A stretch of DNA of 33,133 nucleotides from Candidatus Peribacteria bacterium (GTDB lineage Bacteria > Patescibacteria > JAEDAM01 > Absconditabacterales > Absconditicoccaceae): contig JAISKI010000010.1 in assembly GCA_031261265.1 (NCBI GenBank), positions 1 through 33,133 of the forward strand, in the 5' to 3' direction. Under the pieces are notes generated by a model. The model searched no databases. It had not been told where the DNA came from and saw only the letters and a list, made by a program, of their open reading frames with translations. Shown here in pieces: positions 8,942-18,503 of this stretch. Both the position numbers and the translations under genes were made by a program. Every line of letters starts with the position of its first letter. The first letter of the stretch is position 1.

Positions 8942-9201
8942 GACATGACGACTTACTATAAGGTTCTACACACACATAAACCCTTCACTAGGTCGCTATC
9001 GTCAAAAGAATGGTATTCCATTCTTACTTTCCATCCAGGTGTACTACCCAATTAGCCGGATGGAGTATGATCAGCTCTGTGGTGACTTCTTTTAATCGAT
9101 ATCAGCGATTTGCTCTAGTAAATCATTGATACCGGTTACTTTCTGAAGCCGGCCCTCAGAGCTGGTCTCAAGACACGAAAGGTTTGCCTTTCGTGTTTTT
9201 T
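8942..9201 (+). ncRNA. Structured non-coding RNA of about 260 nt, unknown class
   Basis: The region has a promoter upstream and an intrinsic terminator at its end, and contains no open frame. Successive helices are visible: TGACGA (8946-8951) with TCGTCA (8999-9004); AGAATGG with CCATTCT (9007-9024, 4-nt loop); CCATCC (9031-9036) with GGATGG (9058-9063); CAGCTCTG (9072-9079) with CAGAGCTG (9157-9164), which encloses a TATCA/TGATA plus GATTT/AAATC arm and a CCGG/CCGG arm. I do not see the conserved cores of RNase P RNA, tmRNA, SRP RNA or 6S RNA as I know them, but a diverged version in this lineage is possible. It is more GC-rich than its flanks. Function unknown. Confidence 0.7.
9173..9201 (+). 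terminator. Intrinsic terminator of the structured RNA
   Basis: ACACGAAAGG (9173-9182) and CCTTTCGTGT (9187-9196) form a perfect 10-bp stem with a 4-nt loop, followed by a run of T to 9201. Confidence 0.9.
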
Positions 9202-9268
9202 ATCGGAAGATTTTTCAACTCTTTTCTTATAATCCCAAAGTCTCAAAAAAAATGGTTTTAATTTTTTC

Positions 9269-9340
9269 TATCTACTAAAATTCAGTTTACAAAAAGGTGA
9301 TAATTCTTAAAGTGTAGTTACCAAGCCAACACCATGGAAG
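9269..9340 (+). repeat. Dispersed leader element, copy 1
   Basis: About 70 bp that recurs at 33061-33133. Shared blocks are ATCTACTAA, AAAAAGGTGATAAT, GTGTAGTTA, CAAGC and ACATGGAA or ACCATGGAA. GGTGATAA (9296-9303) is complementary to TTATCACC (9341-9348), so the leader can fold around an ATG at 9334. TTTACA-N16-TAAAGT inside the element could be a promoter. It lies downstream of the ncRNA terminator. Confidence 0.65.
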
Positions 9341-9399
9341 TTATCACCTGACTCATATCTATTAAAATCGTCTTAGAAAGGAACCTCCTCTTTGGCTAG
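9334..9399 (+). pseudogene. 21-codon reading frame after leader copy 1
   Basis: From ATG 9334 the frame reads MEVITGLISIKIVLERNLLFG and ends in TAG (9397-9399), with Gly6 from UGA. Its stop overlaps the end of the convergent gene on the other strand. Because the second copy of the leader also ends in ATGGAA, I suspect this is the 5' stub of a duplicated gene, or a leader peptide. No further support is visible. Confidence 0.35.
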
Positions 9400-10313
9400 G
9401 AGTTCTTAAAGCGGATGAGCCGCTCGAGGTAGTCGTTGGAGTCTCGCTTGGTGAGATCCACACTGCCCTTGCCGATGCTCAATTCGACCACACGACCACC
9501 AGCAGAAGAAACTCCGAGATAATAATCATTATCCCAATCTTTATTTTCACCAGATAGTCCCAAGACTGGAGCAACTAAGGCTCGATCTATAGGATCCTTC
9601 CCTATTGCTTCATCCAAGGTAGCATATGTAGTGCCAGAAAGAGCATTCAAGAGTTCCAAAATATCCTCTGCTGGAGTGAACTCTTTTTTTTGTTTTTCTA
9701 GCTGATTTTTATTATTTTTTAACCATTTATCTTTTGCTTCCACAGTCATCCAGAGACTATCCCCACTTGTGACAATTCCATGCTCTTCCCCTGTAAGCTT
9801 ACTCTCTGCTTTGGTGAGGGGGCTACCTAATTTTTGTCTCCACTCTTCTTTATGTTCAAAGACAGTATTCCATCTTTCTAAGGCTTTGAGATATTCGGCA
9901 TTATTTACTTTACCCTCTTTGACCTTCATCCAACCTTTTACTCTTTTTTTGTAGGAACTGTCTAGGTTGGAAAGGATTTCTTTCTCTAACTTTTCACTGG
10001 ATTTTTCAGTTTTTTCAGAACCTTCACCCTCTGGTGCTTTGCCACTTAGCGTAGTACATCTCTCTATGACTAAAGCTCTCGCTACTGGAGAAAGAGCGTC
10101 AAGAGTAGCTAAAAGGGTTTTAATCTCCTCTTTTGCTGGAAGATATCCCTCATAGTTTTCTGGGTTTCTGATGGCATCACTAACATCCTTACTAACAGAC
10201 TCTTTCAATCCGTCTGGGGAGAATGCAGTAGCTTTTGCTTTTGCTTCAATCGCTTGTACTTTCTCAACTGCAGTGTTAAGTTTTTTAGAATCAAAGGTGG
10301 TGGGTTGTTTCAT
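9396..10313 (-). CDS. Hypothetical cytoplasmic protein
   Basis: 305 residues, begun at ATG 10313 (MKQPTTFDSKKLNTAVEKV) because the promoter leaves a suitable leader; an in-frame start at 10346 would add 11 hydrophobic residues. It has an acidic, lysine-rich linker (APEGEGSEKTEKSSEKLEKE), helices with Trp-Lys pairs (RVKGWMKVKEGK, EAKDKWLKNNKNQLEK) and a C-terminal part with DNDYYLGVSSAGGRVVELSI. No signal peptide, membrane segment or catalytic motif is seen. Unlike most genes here it contains no internal UGA. The family is not recognised. It stands alone between a consensus promoter and the convergent leader element. Confidence 0.75.
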   Translation of the reverse strand: MKQPTTFDSKKLNTAVEKVQAIEAKAKATAFSPDGLKESVSKDVSDAIRNPENYEGYLPAKEEIKTLLATLDALSPVARALVIERCTTLSGKAPEGEGSEKTEKSSEKLEKEILSNLDSSYKKRVKGWMKVKEGKVNNAEYLKALERWNTVFEHKEEWRQKLGSPLTKAESKLTGEEHGIVTSGDSLWMTVEAKDKWLKNNKNQLEKQKKEFTPAEDILELLNALSGTTYATLDEAIGKDPIDRALVAPVLGLSGENKDWDNDYYLGVSSAGGRVVELSIGKGSVDLTKRDSNDYLERLIRFKNS

Positions 10314-10369
10314 TTTATAGGAGTATAAAAAGATAAAATGCAACATGGAATTGTTGATTTTTCTATTTC

Positions 10370-10397
10370 ATTATACATATTCACATCGTAAAGTCAA
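10370..10397 (-). promoter_or_regulatory. Promoter of the 305-residue gene
   Basis: On the minus strand TTGACT (10392-10397), 16 nt, TATAAT (10370-10375), preceded by TATG, which extends the -10 box. It is the best promoter match in the window together with the one at 22232-22259. Confidence 0.85.
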
Positions 10398-10481
10398 TTG
10401 AAATTAATAAGATTTCACGTTAATCTTTCCCTATCACGAAAATATATCTATCTTTTCAAAACTCTGAATTTCCTATATCCT

Positions 10482-10512
10482 AAAAAAAAAGCTAACCATA
10501 AATGGCTAGCTT
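10482..10512 (-). terminator. Intrinsic terminator
   Basis: On the minus strand AAGCTAGCCAT (10502-10512) pairs with ATGGTTAGCTT (10489-10499) through an A-rich 2-nt loop, followed by a run of T. It must terminate a transcript coming from the right, the only candidate being the small frame at 10506-10595. Confidence 0.8.
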
Positions 10513-10595
10513 AATATCAGAAATTCATCAATTTTTCATAAGTACCCGCTGAAGTATTCAGGCAATCCTGGATAATATGGATATCTATCGTTCAT
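10506..10595 (-). pseudogene. Small frame, possible remnant of a longer gene
   Basis: A 29-codon frame from ATG 10595, MNDRYPYYPGLPEYFSGYLG and on, ends in TAG inside a terminator stem. The same frame continues upstream in protein-like sequence (VKSSANYNVELE, then after a TAG at 10632-10634 TDQLSTFWELWKAKDS, then a second TAG at 10683-10685). Aromatic-rich composition and a dedicated terminator suggest a real gene once ran here and was broken by TAG codons; TAG is a genuine stop elsewhere in the window. It could also be an expressed micropeptide. Not recognised. Confidence 0.3.
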
Positions 10596-10719
10596 CTCTA
10601 ACTCTACATTATAATTTGCAGAGGATTTTACCTAGCTATCTTTTGCTTTCCAAAGCTCCCAAAATGTCGAAAGCTGATCAGTCTAGTTGATACGGAAGTG
10701 AAAGTATACTCTTAAAGTG

Positions 10720-10917
10720 ATGAAAGATAAAGTTGAAACAATACAGATTTCAATAAAGAAACTCGTGGAGAAAGGGTTGGGGCATTTTATTTTTGTTGCA
10801 CGAAATTTCGATTTTTTACGAAATAAATATCATCACACGCTATCCTCAGCACAGTTTGCCAAGCAAAGCATACATTCTCTTATGAAATTGATAAAGATCA
10901 CTGACATCTGATTATAG
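10720..10917 (+). CDS. Hypothetical small basic protein
   Basis: 65 residues from ATG 10720 (a GTG codon precedes it directly), ending TDIGL with a UGA read as Gly before TAG. The composition is basic with hydrophobic stretches (KKLVEKGLGHFIFVARNFDF). The family is not recognised; it is not ribosomal protein L34, which often precedes rnpA. TATACT lies 15 bases upstream but no good -35 box is placed at 16 nt. It may be spurious. Confidence 0.35.
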
Positions 10918-11036
10918 TCAAATTAATAAAATTATGCAACTTTTTTAGGACTTTTTTTAGTTCTCCTTTTTTCTTGTTGATAACACCTACAAAATTCATA
11001 TATTCAAATCAGAAAATTTTACTTATTTTCATCACT

Positions 11037-11441
11037 TTGCTCCCCCACCCTCTCCGTCTGAGATCCAAAGATGTCCGTTATCTAACGAAAAAAAGACAGT
11101 ATTTCCCCAAGGGACTGTTTGGATTTTTCTACGTAAAACAATATCCAAATCTACCGTTTAACCAATTTTCCTGCCATATCACCATCAAACTTTCCAAACA
11201 TGCTACCAAAAGAAATTTCATGAAGAGAACGATAATGAATACCCTCCGCGACAAAAAGGCAAATCAACTAGCAATTGGCGGACAATTTTATAAAGTATTC
11301 ATAGTACTCAATAAAAATATGCTCAGCGACCTCCAAATTCTCCTCCAAGAAAAAAAGAAAGCTGAAGCTAAAACCTATCTCCTCCAAGCATTTGAATCTG
11401 CTTTTACCTCTTTTCAATCCTTTCTATGCTCCAGAAAATAA
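11037..11441 (+). CDS. rnpA: Ribonuclease P protein component
   Basis: 134 residues from a TTG start at 11037, giving MLPHPLRLRSKDVRYLTKKR, the usual RnpA opening (L-P-x-x-x-R-L-R-x-x-x-D); earlier TTG codons at 10974 and 10977 would add about 20 untypical residues. ITIKLSKHATKRNFMKRTI is the RNR signature helix that binds the catalytic RNA. The protein assists RNase P RNA in removing the 5' leader from pre-tRNA in the cytoplasm. It is slightly longer than the usual 110-125 residues. It is the first gene of a plus-strand operon and overlaps the next gene by 16 bp. The usual neighbour rpmH (L34) is absent upstream. Confidence 0.88.
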   Translation: MLPHPLRLRSKDVRYLTKKRQYFPKGLFGFFYVKQYPNLPFNQFSCHITIKLSKHATKRNFMKRTIMNTLRDKKANQLAIGGQFYKVFIVLNKNMLSDLQILLQEKKKAEAKTYLLQAFESAFTSFQSFLCSRK

Positions 11442-12763
11442 AACACAAAACCACACAAATCAAACAAGATCGACATGACCAAGTCGCTTCTTTCAAGGAG
11501 AAGGTAAAGGAACATCGAGATCAAAAATTTCCCCATGTCCACAGAGAAATTGACGATGCAGAATTGGAACTGATAGAAAAAACGGAAGATGAGACCCATC
11601 CTTTTTCTACACGTAGAATGATCATTTTTCGAGGGGTTGGACTCCTCTTTGTAGGAATTTGATATATTCTCTACCATACCCTAACCTATTTTTATATGCT
11701 GATTTTCGCCTACATTCTTTCATTGGCACTTGAAGGAGTAATCAGGTTTTGGGCAAGAACTACTCGCAGTAGAGGAATAGGAATTTTCCTTGCCTATTTT
11801 TTCTTGATTCTCTTTCTGCTTTCTGGATTTATTATCATTGTACCCTTTCTCATCAGCCGAGGGACACAAATGCTCCAATCAGTAATCACCTATGCTCAAA
11901 GCATTCAAACGGATATTCTTACCCAAGGAATTGATGCTTATGTCAAAGGATTAAAATGGATTCCAGACTTTCTCAATGATGATATCCTAAAATATATTAA
12001 AGAATCCGATTCCGCATCTTTACTACAAACCATCACAGAAAATCTCGGGAATATCGTGAATCTCTCAAGTTCTTACCTAAAGACTATTGGAGGATATGCA
12101 GTAAATATCTTCGGTGGAATCTTCGCCACAGCTGGGAAACTTGTAATCGCATTCACCTTATCTCTCTTCTTTAGTATTTCTCATTTTGAAGTAAAATATG
12201 GGATCAAATATCTCTGTCGCAAAATAAAAAAAAGTAAAGAAAAAGTGGAGGAAGTATACAGCGGAATTTCTTCCCGACTAAGGTCTCAGCTTTTTCTCTG
12301 TTTATTAATAGGAATCGCATCTTATCTTGGATTGCGAATTCTCAGTCGAGCAGGCTACGATTTACCACAAAAAGGAGTTTTAGCTCTCATCGCAGGACTA
12401 TTTGAGATCATTCCTTATCTCTGACCATGGCTTTGAGCGTTTCCAGCAGCAGTTTTTGCCTTGCTACTCCATGGGTTTCCTGGCTTTTTAGGAGTAATCA
12501 TTATTTACACCATTATTCAGCAGAGCGAAGAAAAATTATTTGTACCCGTACTCATGAGCAAAACGCTCGGAGTTAATCCCCTATTGGTATTTATTTGCAT
12601 GCTCTTTGGAGGAATGCTAATGGGAGTATTCGGTGTGGTTTTAGCAGTGCCGATCGCAGTAATATTTTCAATTGTCTTCCCTATCCCTGGCGGAAAAGAT
12701 AAAACTGAATGCATCATAAAATCTTCCGATCCTATCAAAAAACCTCTTCGCAAGAAAAAATAA
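11426..12763 (+). CDS. AI-2E family transporter (PerM-like permease)
   Basis: 445 residues. After a charged, coiled N-terminal segment of about 70 residues come several membrane segments (around MIIFRGVGLLFVGIGYIL, YFFLILFLLSGFIIIVPFL, LVIAFTLSLFF, and more) and the family hallmark FEIIPYLGPWLGAFPAAVFA, in which both glycines are UGA codons, then the C-terminal KTLGVNPLLVFICMLFGG. Members of this family export small molecules or ions across the cytoplasmic membrane; the substrate varies and cannot be read here. The unusually long hydrophilic N terminus before the first membrane segment is notable. It is translationally coupled to rnpA. Confidence 0.9.
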
Positions 12764-12790
12764 ACCCAAGTTTATCTGCTAACCTATGTT

Positions 12791-14149
12791 ATGAACATGA
12801 AAAGGAAATTACTTACCCTCTACTACCGCATTCTTGTATTCTTTGCTCATCACTATCTGCACCGCCATCAGCCAAAAATCATTGGAATCAATGGAAGCGT
12901 AGGAAAAACTTCCTGTCGCATGATCATCTATCAGACCTTAAAACAGTTTTTTCCTGACCAAAAGATTTCCACCTCACCAAAAAATTTCAATGGAGAACTC
13001 TGATTATCTCTCTCCGTTTTTGAAATCGTGGACTGGAAACCTAGCATAGCATACTTTTGGAAAGTATTTTGGATCTGCCTTTTTCGTTCTTTGTTTTGAA
13101 AAAAAAGATACGACAGTATCCTACTCGAATACGGAATTGATACTCCAGGAGAAATGGATTTCATCTTAAAAGTCGCTCATCCAGATATAGGAGTATTCAC
13201 CGCAATTGATGCCGTACATAGCGAACAATTTTGATCCCCAGCAGATATTGCAAATGAAGAGATAAAAATGGCACTCCATACCAAAGATCTTGTTTTTCTC
13301 AATGCTAATGATCACTATGCGATGCAATTACTCCCGAATATTCAAGTAGATACATTGACCTACCAAACCCAAGGACACCAAAGCGAAGCAGATATCACCT
13401 TTTCACAGAGTGATTTCCTCCTCGGAGAAAAAAGCCACGAAATCCAATCAACCTTTTCTCTCAATCTAAAAGGAAACATCTACCAGATAAAAACAAATCT
13501 GATCGGAAAAGCAAATTACGGCTATATCGGAGTAGCATTAGCAATCGTAGAAACCCTTGCTTATCAACAGAACATTATTTCGCCTTTGGCTCACAAAGAA
13601 AAATCCTTGGAACTCACCTACCAACTCCAACCTGGTCGTCTCTCAATCTTTGCAGGAAAACACGATTCCCTCCTTTTCGACTCTACCTACAATGCGTCTC
13701 CTCGTAGTGTCAGAGAGATTATTGATACCGTGTTTACCATCCGCTCAAAACTCTTTTCCCAATCTGAGATACGAATCATTTTGGGAGATATGAGGGAATT
13801 AGGAGATTTGACCGAAAAAGAGCACAGACTTTTAGCAGGATATGTCTCACAAGTAGCAGATAAATTATTTCTTCACGGACAATCAATGAAAGAACATCTA
13901 GCTGATGAATTGGAGAAAATAGGATTCGATGAAAACAAACTCTACACGGCAAAAGACCTAAAAAACCTAAACGAGACCATAGAAAGAGAACTAAAAAAAG
14001 CTGAATCAAAACTTCCCTTACTGATCTTCAAAGGAAGTCAGAATACCATTTTTTTGGAAGAGTCTGTGAAACATTTTCTACTCCATAAAACGGATGAAAA
14101 ACTTCTTACGAGACAGGGAGATTTTCGGCAGAAGAAGAAAGGCTTTTAA
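12791..14149 (+). CDS. murF: Mur ligase, MurF-like
   Basis: 452 residues, the size of MurF. P-loop KIIGINGSVGKTS (residues about 29-41) binds ATP; KNFNGELGLSLSVF, YGIDTPGEMDFILKVAHPDI and EQFGSPADIANEE match MurF central-domain features; RLSIFAGKHDSLLFDSTYNA then SPRSV and IILGDMRELGDLTEKEH are the C-terminal signatures. MurF adds D-Ala-D-Ala to the UDP-MurNAc tripeptide in the cytoplasm during peptidoglycan synthesis. The substrate is inferred; a MurT- or CapB-type ligase is less likely. Three UGA codons are read as Gly. The start is MNMKRKLL at 12791 or the ATG two codons on. The 3' end overlaps the convergent flippase gene by 44 bp. Confidence 0.82.
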
Positions 14150-15716
14150 TCTCTTTCAAGAGTAAGGTAATCTGTTTCCAATTCATACCAACTAAAGCAA
14201 TACCATACCCCAAAAAAAATAGCAATAAGGATCGAAAAGCTGACCACTTCCCATCGAATCGCCCTTGCGAGTGAAGAGAAGAAACCCAGCCTTCTTTTAA
14301 GAGGAACATCACCCCACATAACACGCAAACAACCGCTACATTTTTCCCCAGAAATTTCCAATCCAACGTAAAAGGATAGGTCTGACCAATCACTCGCATC
14401 GCTCCCAACGCCATCACCATTCGCGATACCGATAAAATCATTGCACTAAAGACAAGTCCCTTCCCTAGCAGGATAAGAAAAATCAGATTCAAGAGCAAAT
14501 TCACCACCAAAGCTGAAGCAACCACGCCGAGTCTTTGTTTAATCTTACCGAGTCCCGCCAAAATATTTAAACTGATGACTGCCCAACAGTTAAAAATCAA
14601 AGCTGGAGCTACCCATTGGAGCATATACCCAGAAAATTGGAATCCTTCTCAAAAAAGGAAGACAGCAACTTCTTGCCCAAAAACAACAAAAAATCCTGAA
14701 ATCATTAAAGCGAACGCCCCAAAATACGTATACATCACGCGTTGCAAAAGTCAGAATTTTTGCGTATCTTTTTTTGTGATCAGTTCCGTAGTGAGAGGAA
14801 AAAGTAATCAAAAAAGCGGGGTGACCACAAGGATAAACACCATCAACAAAGCTTGAAAATTTGAAAACAGCCCAGCCGATTCTGGACCCAAAACATTCAC
14901 TACGACCTGCTGATCCACTTGCCCAAGCAAATTCGCAACATTCGCCACCAGAAATACCCATAATGCATATTGAAAATGTTGTTTCAAGGTAGATTTCCCT
15001 TCGTTGGTGAACCCTTTTTTTCGTCAAAAGAGAGAAAAAGTCTGACCAGATTCACGTTTAAAAACGTCACGATATTTCACTAAGACAATAGTCACGCCCG
15101 TCACAATAGCCGTCACCACCCCGATAATCCACACCCATGCATACGAAACCACTGTCAAACTTGCTGTAGCCCAAAACACCACCGTAAAAACCAGATTTAC
15201 TATTTGTTGGATAGTGCTTACTAAGCCCTGAGAAAACGTATCTTGAAATGAAACAAACATAGTCGAACAAAGGGTCATAATATTTAACCCGAAGAAATAG
15301 AAAGCCAATATTTTAAGAATCTGTGCAGCTAACGGATCATGAAAATGATGCATTGCCAGCCAATCTGCCCCCGAGTATAAAAGAAAAAAAATCAGAACCC
15401 CCGTCACCAGTTGCATAAAAAACGATGCAAAAATTACCAATCTGACTTTTGCTTTTTCCCCTTTAATTCGGAATTTCGGGATAAAATATTGCATTGCTTC
15501 AGTCAACCCCAGATCATTATAAGAGGAAATCAATCCCATTAGACCAAGCACACTATAAAAGATTCCTACCTCAGCCACAGACACCGTATTGGACAAAAAC
15601 ATTCTGAGAATATACCCTATCGGTGCGGAAAAAAACGCAAAAAAATACACCCAAAACCCCTTAGTAATCAGCTTTTTTGCTAGCGTTTCATCTGGTAATA
15701 ATGCAGTAGGTGACAT
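14106..15716 (-). CDS. Polysaccharide (lipid-linked oligosaccharide) flippase, Wzx/MOP type
   Basis: 536 residues with 12 or more hydrophobic segments throughout and four UGA codons read as Gly. The N terminus has GFWVYFFAFFSAPIGYILRM followed by the pattern S-x-x-E-V-G-I-F-Y-S, typical of O-antigen/teichoic-acid exporters of the MOP superfamily. The mid-protein EYALWV-like segment (HFQYALWVFLVANVANLLGQ) starts the second half of the internal repeat, and VDQQVVVNVLGPESAGLFSN matches the usual second-half motif. It should flip lipid-linked glycans across the cytoplasmic membrane. The gene sits near an anti-sigma gene on the same strand (13 bp), and its end overlaps murF on the other strand. 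Confidence 0.85.
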
Positions 15717-15729
15717 CCTTGCAATTTCT

Positions 15730-17001
15730 CTAAAAATCTACGAGCTCTCTATAGATAGCATTTACTTCTGCAATCCCTGTCCCATTCACGAGAAACCTTA
15801 CTGCAGGGACAAAAACTTTTTCCTCCCCTATCCATTTCACAAGATACACTACTTCAGGGGGAGCTAGTTTCACTCCAACAGCATATTCATTTTTCTCTCC
15901 TCCATCAAAATAATCTCAACCTGTTGGCAAACTTGCCATGACTTCTTCCTGTGAACGAGTAGAATAAGTCGCATATTCATATTTTGCAATATCAATATTA
16001 GAAAGAGAAATCTGATCAGTTTCAGGATTATAAACTCCTCTCACTCCTAGTTGTTGATCATTTTTCGGACTCCAAACCGTATATCCATTAAGTAAGAAAG
16101 GAGAGAGAAAATCCACAGCATTTTCCTCCAAACGATGCTCTATTTGTATATTTCCATATCCTGCCAAAGAAATGCCAAGTCCTTTCAGTTTTTTTTCTAT
16201 TTTCTTTGAAAGCCCCTTAGGATCATAAACTTTTGCACTTGACTCGGAAGCATCACTAGCTTCACTTAATTCATAAAGTGAATTATTCACCAAAGCAATA
16301 GTCCCTTCCCTGATATCAATATGAAGAGAATACGTATCTGCATCCTTAACTTGCAAAATGAGAGCATCAATATTCATTTCAGGAAGATTTTTCAAGGAAA
16401 GGGTTCCAAATTTTAGATTTCCCATATTTTTTGCCACCACTTCCTCATTCATCAAAACCCCTGCACGTCTATACACAGGAAGTTCAGCAGCTATTTTTGG
16501 ATATTTTTTTCCATCATAAAGAAATTTATAAGGCTGTGATGGGGTATCCACATTTTTAAAAGCTCCTAATAAGAGGACCTTTGATCAACTCGCTCTACTC
16601 ACTACCGCATCCTCAGCAAATGCATTGGTTGCTACGGGTGAACTAGGATTTTGGATAGCTAACGTCTCCACCTGACTATACTTACTAGGGGTAGCAATTT
16701 GATCTCCAAAAAAATCTGTCAGGAAACTCAAAATAAACACAAAAAGAAATACACACATCGCAGTCACAAATCCCGTCACGCGGAATCTCCATTTGATGGC
16801 ACTAGGCAACCCCTCTAAAACAGTATTTACCTGCTGTTGTTCCTTATCCTGAATTTTTTTATTCACTCTCCTTTTCATTTTATCTACGAATAGTCAATCG
16901 GGCTCAAGGTCAGGTTTTTTAAATTTTTTCATAAAACTCTGCATAAATTTCGCAGATATTTCAGGGTTTTCATGAATGATTTGGGTATAAAGGTCTATCA
17001 T
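15730..17001 (-). CDS. Membrane-spanning anti-sigma factor with large outer domain
   Basis: 423 residues; three glycines are UGA codons. The N-terminal about 70 residues are cytoplasmic and helical (MIDLYTQIIHENPEISAKF), one membrane segment follows (about 73-96, FVTAMCVFLFVFILSFLTDF), and about 320 residues lie outside, containing beta-rich segments such as YSLHIDIREGTIALVNNSLY. This is the architecture of anti-sigma factors paired with ECF sigma factors, and the gene follows the sigma gene by 42 bp. No zinc-binding HxxxCxxC motif is present in the cytoplasmic part. The start at 17001 is chosen because the open frame continues upstream of the ATG at 16878 through conserved-looking sequence. 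A TGTCA-N17-CGTT element lies immediately upstream, so the transcript would be nearly leaderless. Confidence 0.7.
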
Positions 17002-17009
17002 AGAGTACT

Positions 17010-17044
17010 ATAAAACGCTATAAAGAAGTAATTTTGACATAAAT
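17010..17044 (-). promoter_or_regulatory. Candidate ECF sigma promoter before the anti-sigma gene
   Basis: Minus strand: ATTTATGTCA, then AAATTACTTC, ending in CGTTTTAT. TGTCA and CGTT are 17 nt apart. The same blocks with the same total spacing occur upstream of the Kazal gene (18504-18538). The -10-like CGTT is typical of ECF promoters. Confidence 0.55.
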
Positions 17045-17589
17045 TACACTATCGCTCTAAATTTTTCTTCCACTTTTTTCATCGTCCTTGAAAAGTCTTG
17101 CCTACAACTCTCTGATGATTTTCAGACGATTTCTGCGATTTCATCATAGCTTAGTTCTTCCCAGATTCTCAAGAGAAAAATATCTTTTTTCTCACTTCCC
17201 AAAGTATCTAAATACTCTATAATGTCTTTGGTCAGCATTTTATTTTGATACAAATCAACCATATCTTTTGTTTCTACTGCTTCGTTTCCCGCATGAAGAG
17301 CAACCGTTTCTGCTGATTTTCCTTTAATTGCATCAATAAAACAATGGTAAGCAATTCTATATAATCGTGCTGAAAAGGTACCTTTTTCGGTCTGAGTAAA
17401 GTGAGATAAATGGTCAAATGCCTTCAAAAAAGTATCAGAAGTAATATCCTGAGCCAGAGCAATATTCCCACCAGATTTTACCAACACAAAAGAATAGATC
17501 TTGGTCATATATCTCTGGTAGAGGGTTTCAAATGCCCCAACATTTCCCTGTTGAAAATCCTGTACTAATATGTTATCTTCCTTTGCCAT
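17044..17589 (-). CDS. ECF-type RNA polymerase sigma factor
   Basis: 181 residues, the standard ECF size. Region 2 is GAFETLYQRYMTKIYSFV then ALAQDITSDTFLKAF then RLYRIAYHCFIDAIK; region 4 is LDTLGSEKKDIFLLRIWEEL then SYDEIAEIVGKSSESCRQDF then SRTMKKVEEKF, where the glycine in the helix-turn-helix is UGA. It should direct RNA polymerase to a small stress regulon and be held by the downstream membrane anti-sigma. The ATG at 17589 is preferred over an in-frame TTG three codons upstream. An inverted repeat TTGGTTGA (17612-17619) / TCAACCAA (17653-17660) lies in the upstream region. Confidence 0.88.
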
Positions 17590-17722
17590 AGTATACAATG
17601 AGAGTAAAAGCTTGGTTGAAGCGAAAGAATATCTATTTTATACTCAATACACTCAACCAAACTTTATACATCTCGATTGCATTATCAAGGGATTTAAACT
17701 TGCCATTCTAGTTTTTTATCTT

Positions 17723-18457
17723 TTATTCTCTTGGCGTTTTTTCTGGAGTACAACTTCCATCCGTGTAGGCTACTCCTGCTGCTGTGGCCAAACAAGCATT
17801 CGTGTAAGTCTCTCCATCAGTTCCACAAACAGGAAGATATTCTCTCGTACATTTTTCTGCTACAGGAGGCAAAATGTGAATACACTGTAATTTATTAATA
17901 TTGTCTTCACATTTCCCTGTAAATAAGAATTTAGCATCTGAAGCTTGAAGAGCACACATATTTCCATACGTTTTTCCATCAGATCCACAAACAGGAGCGA
18001 ACTCCTCTGTACAAGCTACAGGTTTATCCTCATCATTACAAGCACCTTCATGGAGCATTTCTACTCCAGCAGCATTTAAACTACAAATATTCCCGTAAGT
18101 TTTACTATCTTTCCCACATACAGGAGCATATTCCATTGTGCAAACAGATGATGTTTTGCTCGTATCAATACAACTCGTATTGTATGCTTTTGGAGCATAG
18201 AAAATAGAGCTTAAAAAATCTGATTTCATACCTTGTAATATTCCAGACTTTTCAGTACTTGCAGAATACTTTGCAATCAACTTGTCAAATGCTGTATAAA
18301 AATTTTGCACATACGCCTGGTCCTTTTCATTCAGGATTTTAGCAATGCTTTTAGTCAGCTCCGCTACTTTAGGAGAGTCAGGAGTAAGGGATACCGCTTG
18401 AAGTGCACCAAAAGAAATTAATACCAGTGCCATAAGAGATAACAAAGTTTTTTTCAT
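17723..18457 (-). CDS. Secreted protein with three Kazal-type protease inhibitor domains
   Basis: 244 residues. The signal peptide is MKKTLLSLMALVLISFGALQ; an in-frame start at 18487 would only add 10 residues in front of it. A helical segment follows (LTKSIAKILNEKDQAYVQNF). Then come three Kazal modules, each with the PVCG-x4-TY-x-N-x-C core: EYAPVCGKDSKTYGNICSL, EFAPVCGSDGKTYGNMCAL, and EYLPVCGTDGETYTNACLA, with the cysteine spacing of the family. Kazal domains inhibit serine proteases by a substrate-like loop. The protein would be exported and may protect the cell surface from host or self proteases. No UGA codon interrupts it. An ECF-like promoter motif shared with the anti-sigma gene lies upstream. 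Confidence 0.9.
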   Translation of the reverse strand: MKKTLLSLMALVLISFGALQAVSLTPDSPKVAELTKSIAKILNEKDQAYVQNFYTAFDKLIAKYSASTEKSGILQGMKSDFLSSIFYAPKAYNTSCIDTSKTSSVCTMEYAPVCGKDSKTYGNICSLNAAGVEMLHEGACNDEDKPVACTEEFAPVCGSDGKTYGNMCALQASDAKFLFTGKCEDNINKLQCIHILPPVAEKCTREYLPVCGTDGETYTNACLATAAGVAYTDGSCTPEKTPRE

Positions 18458-18503
18458 TTGATAAAAGAAAAGAATAAAATAAATCAAAGGATTGATTCAA
18501 AAA

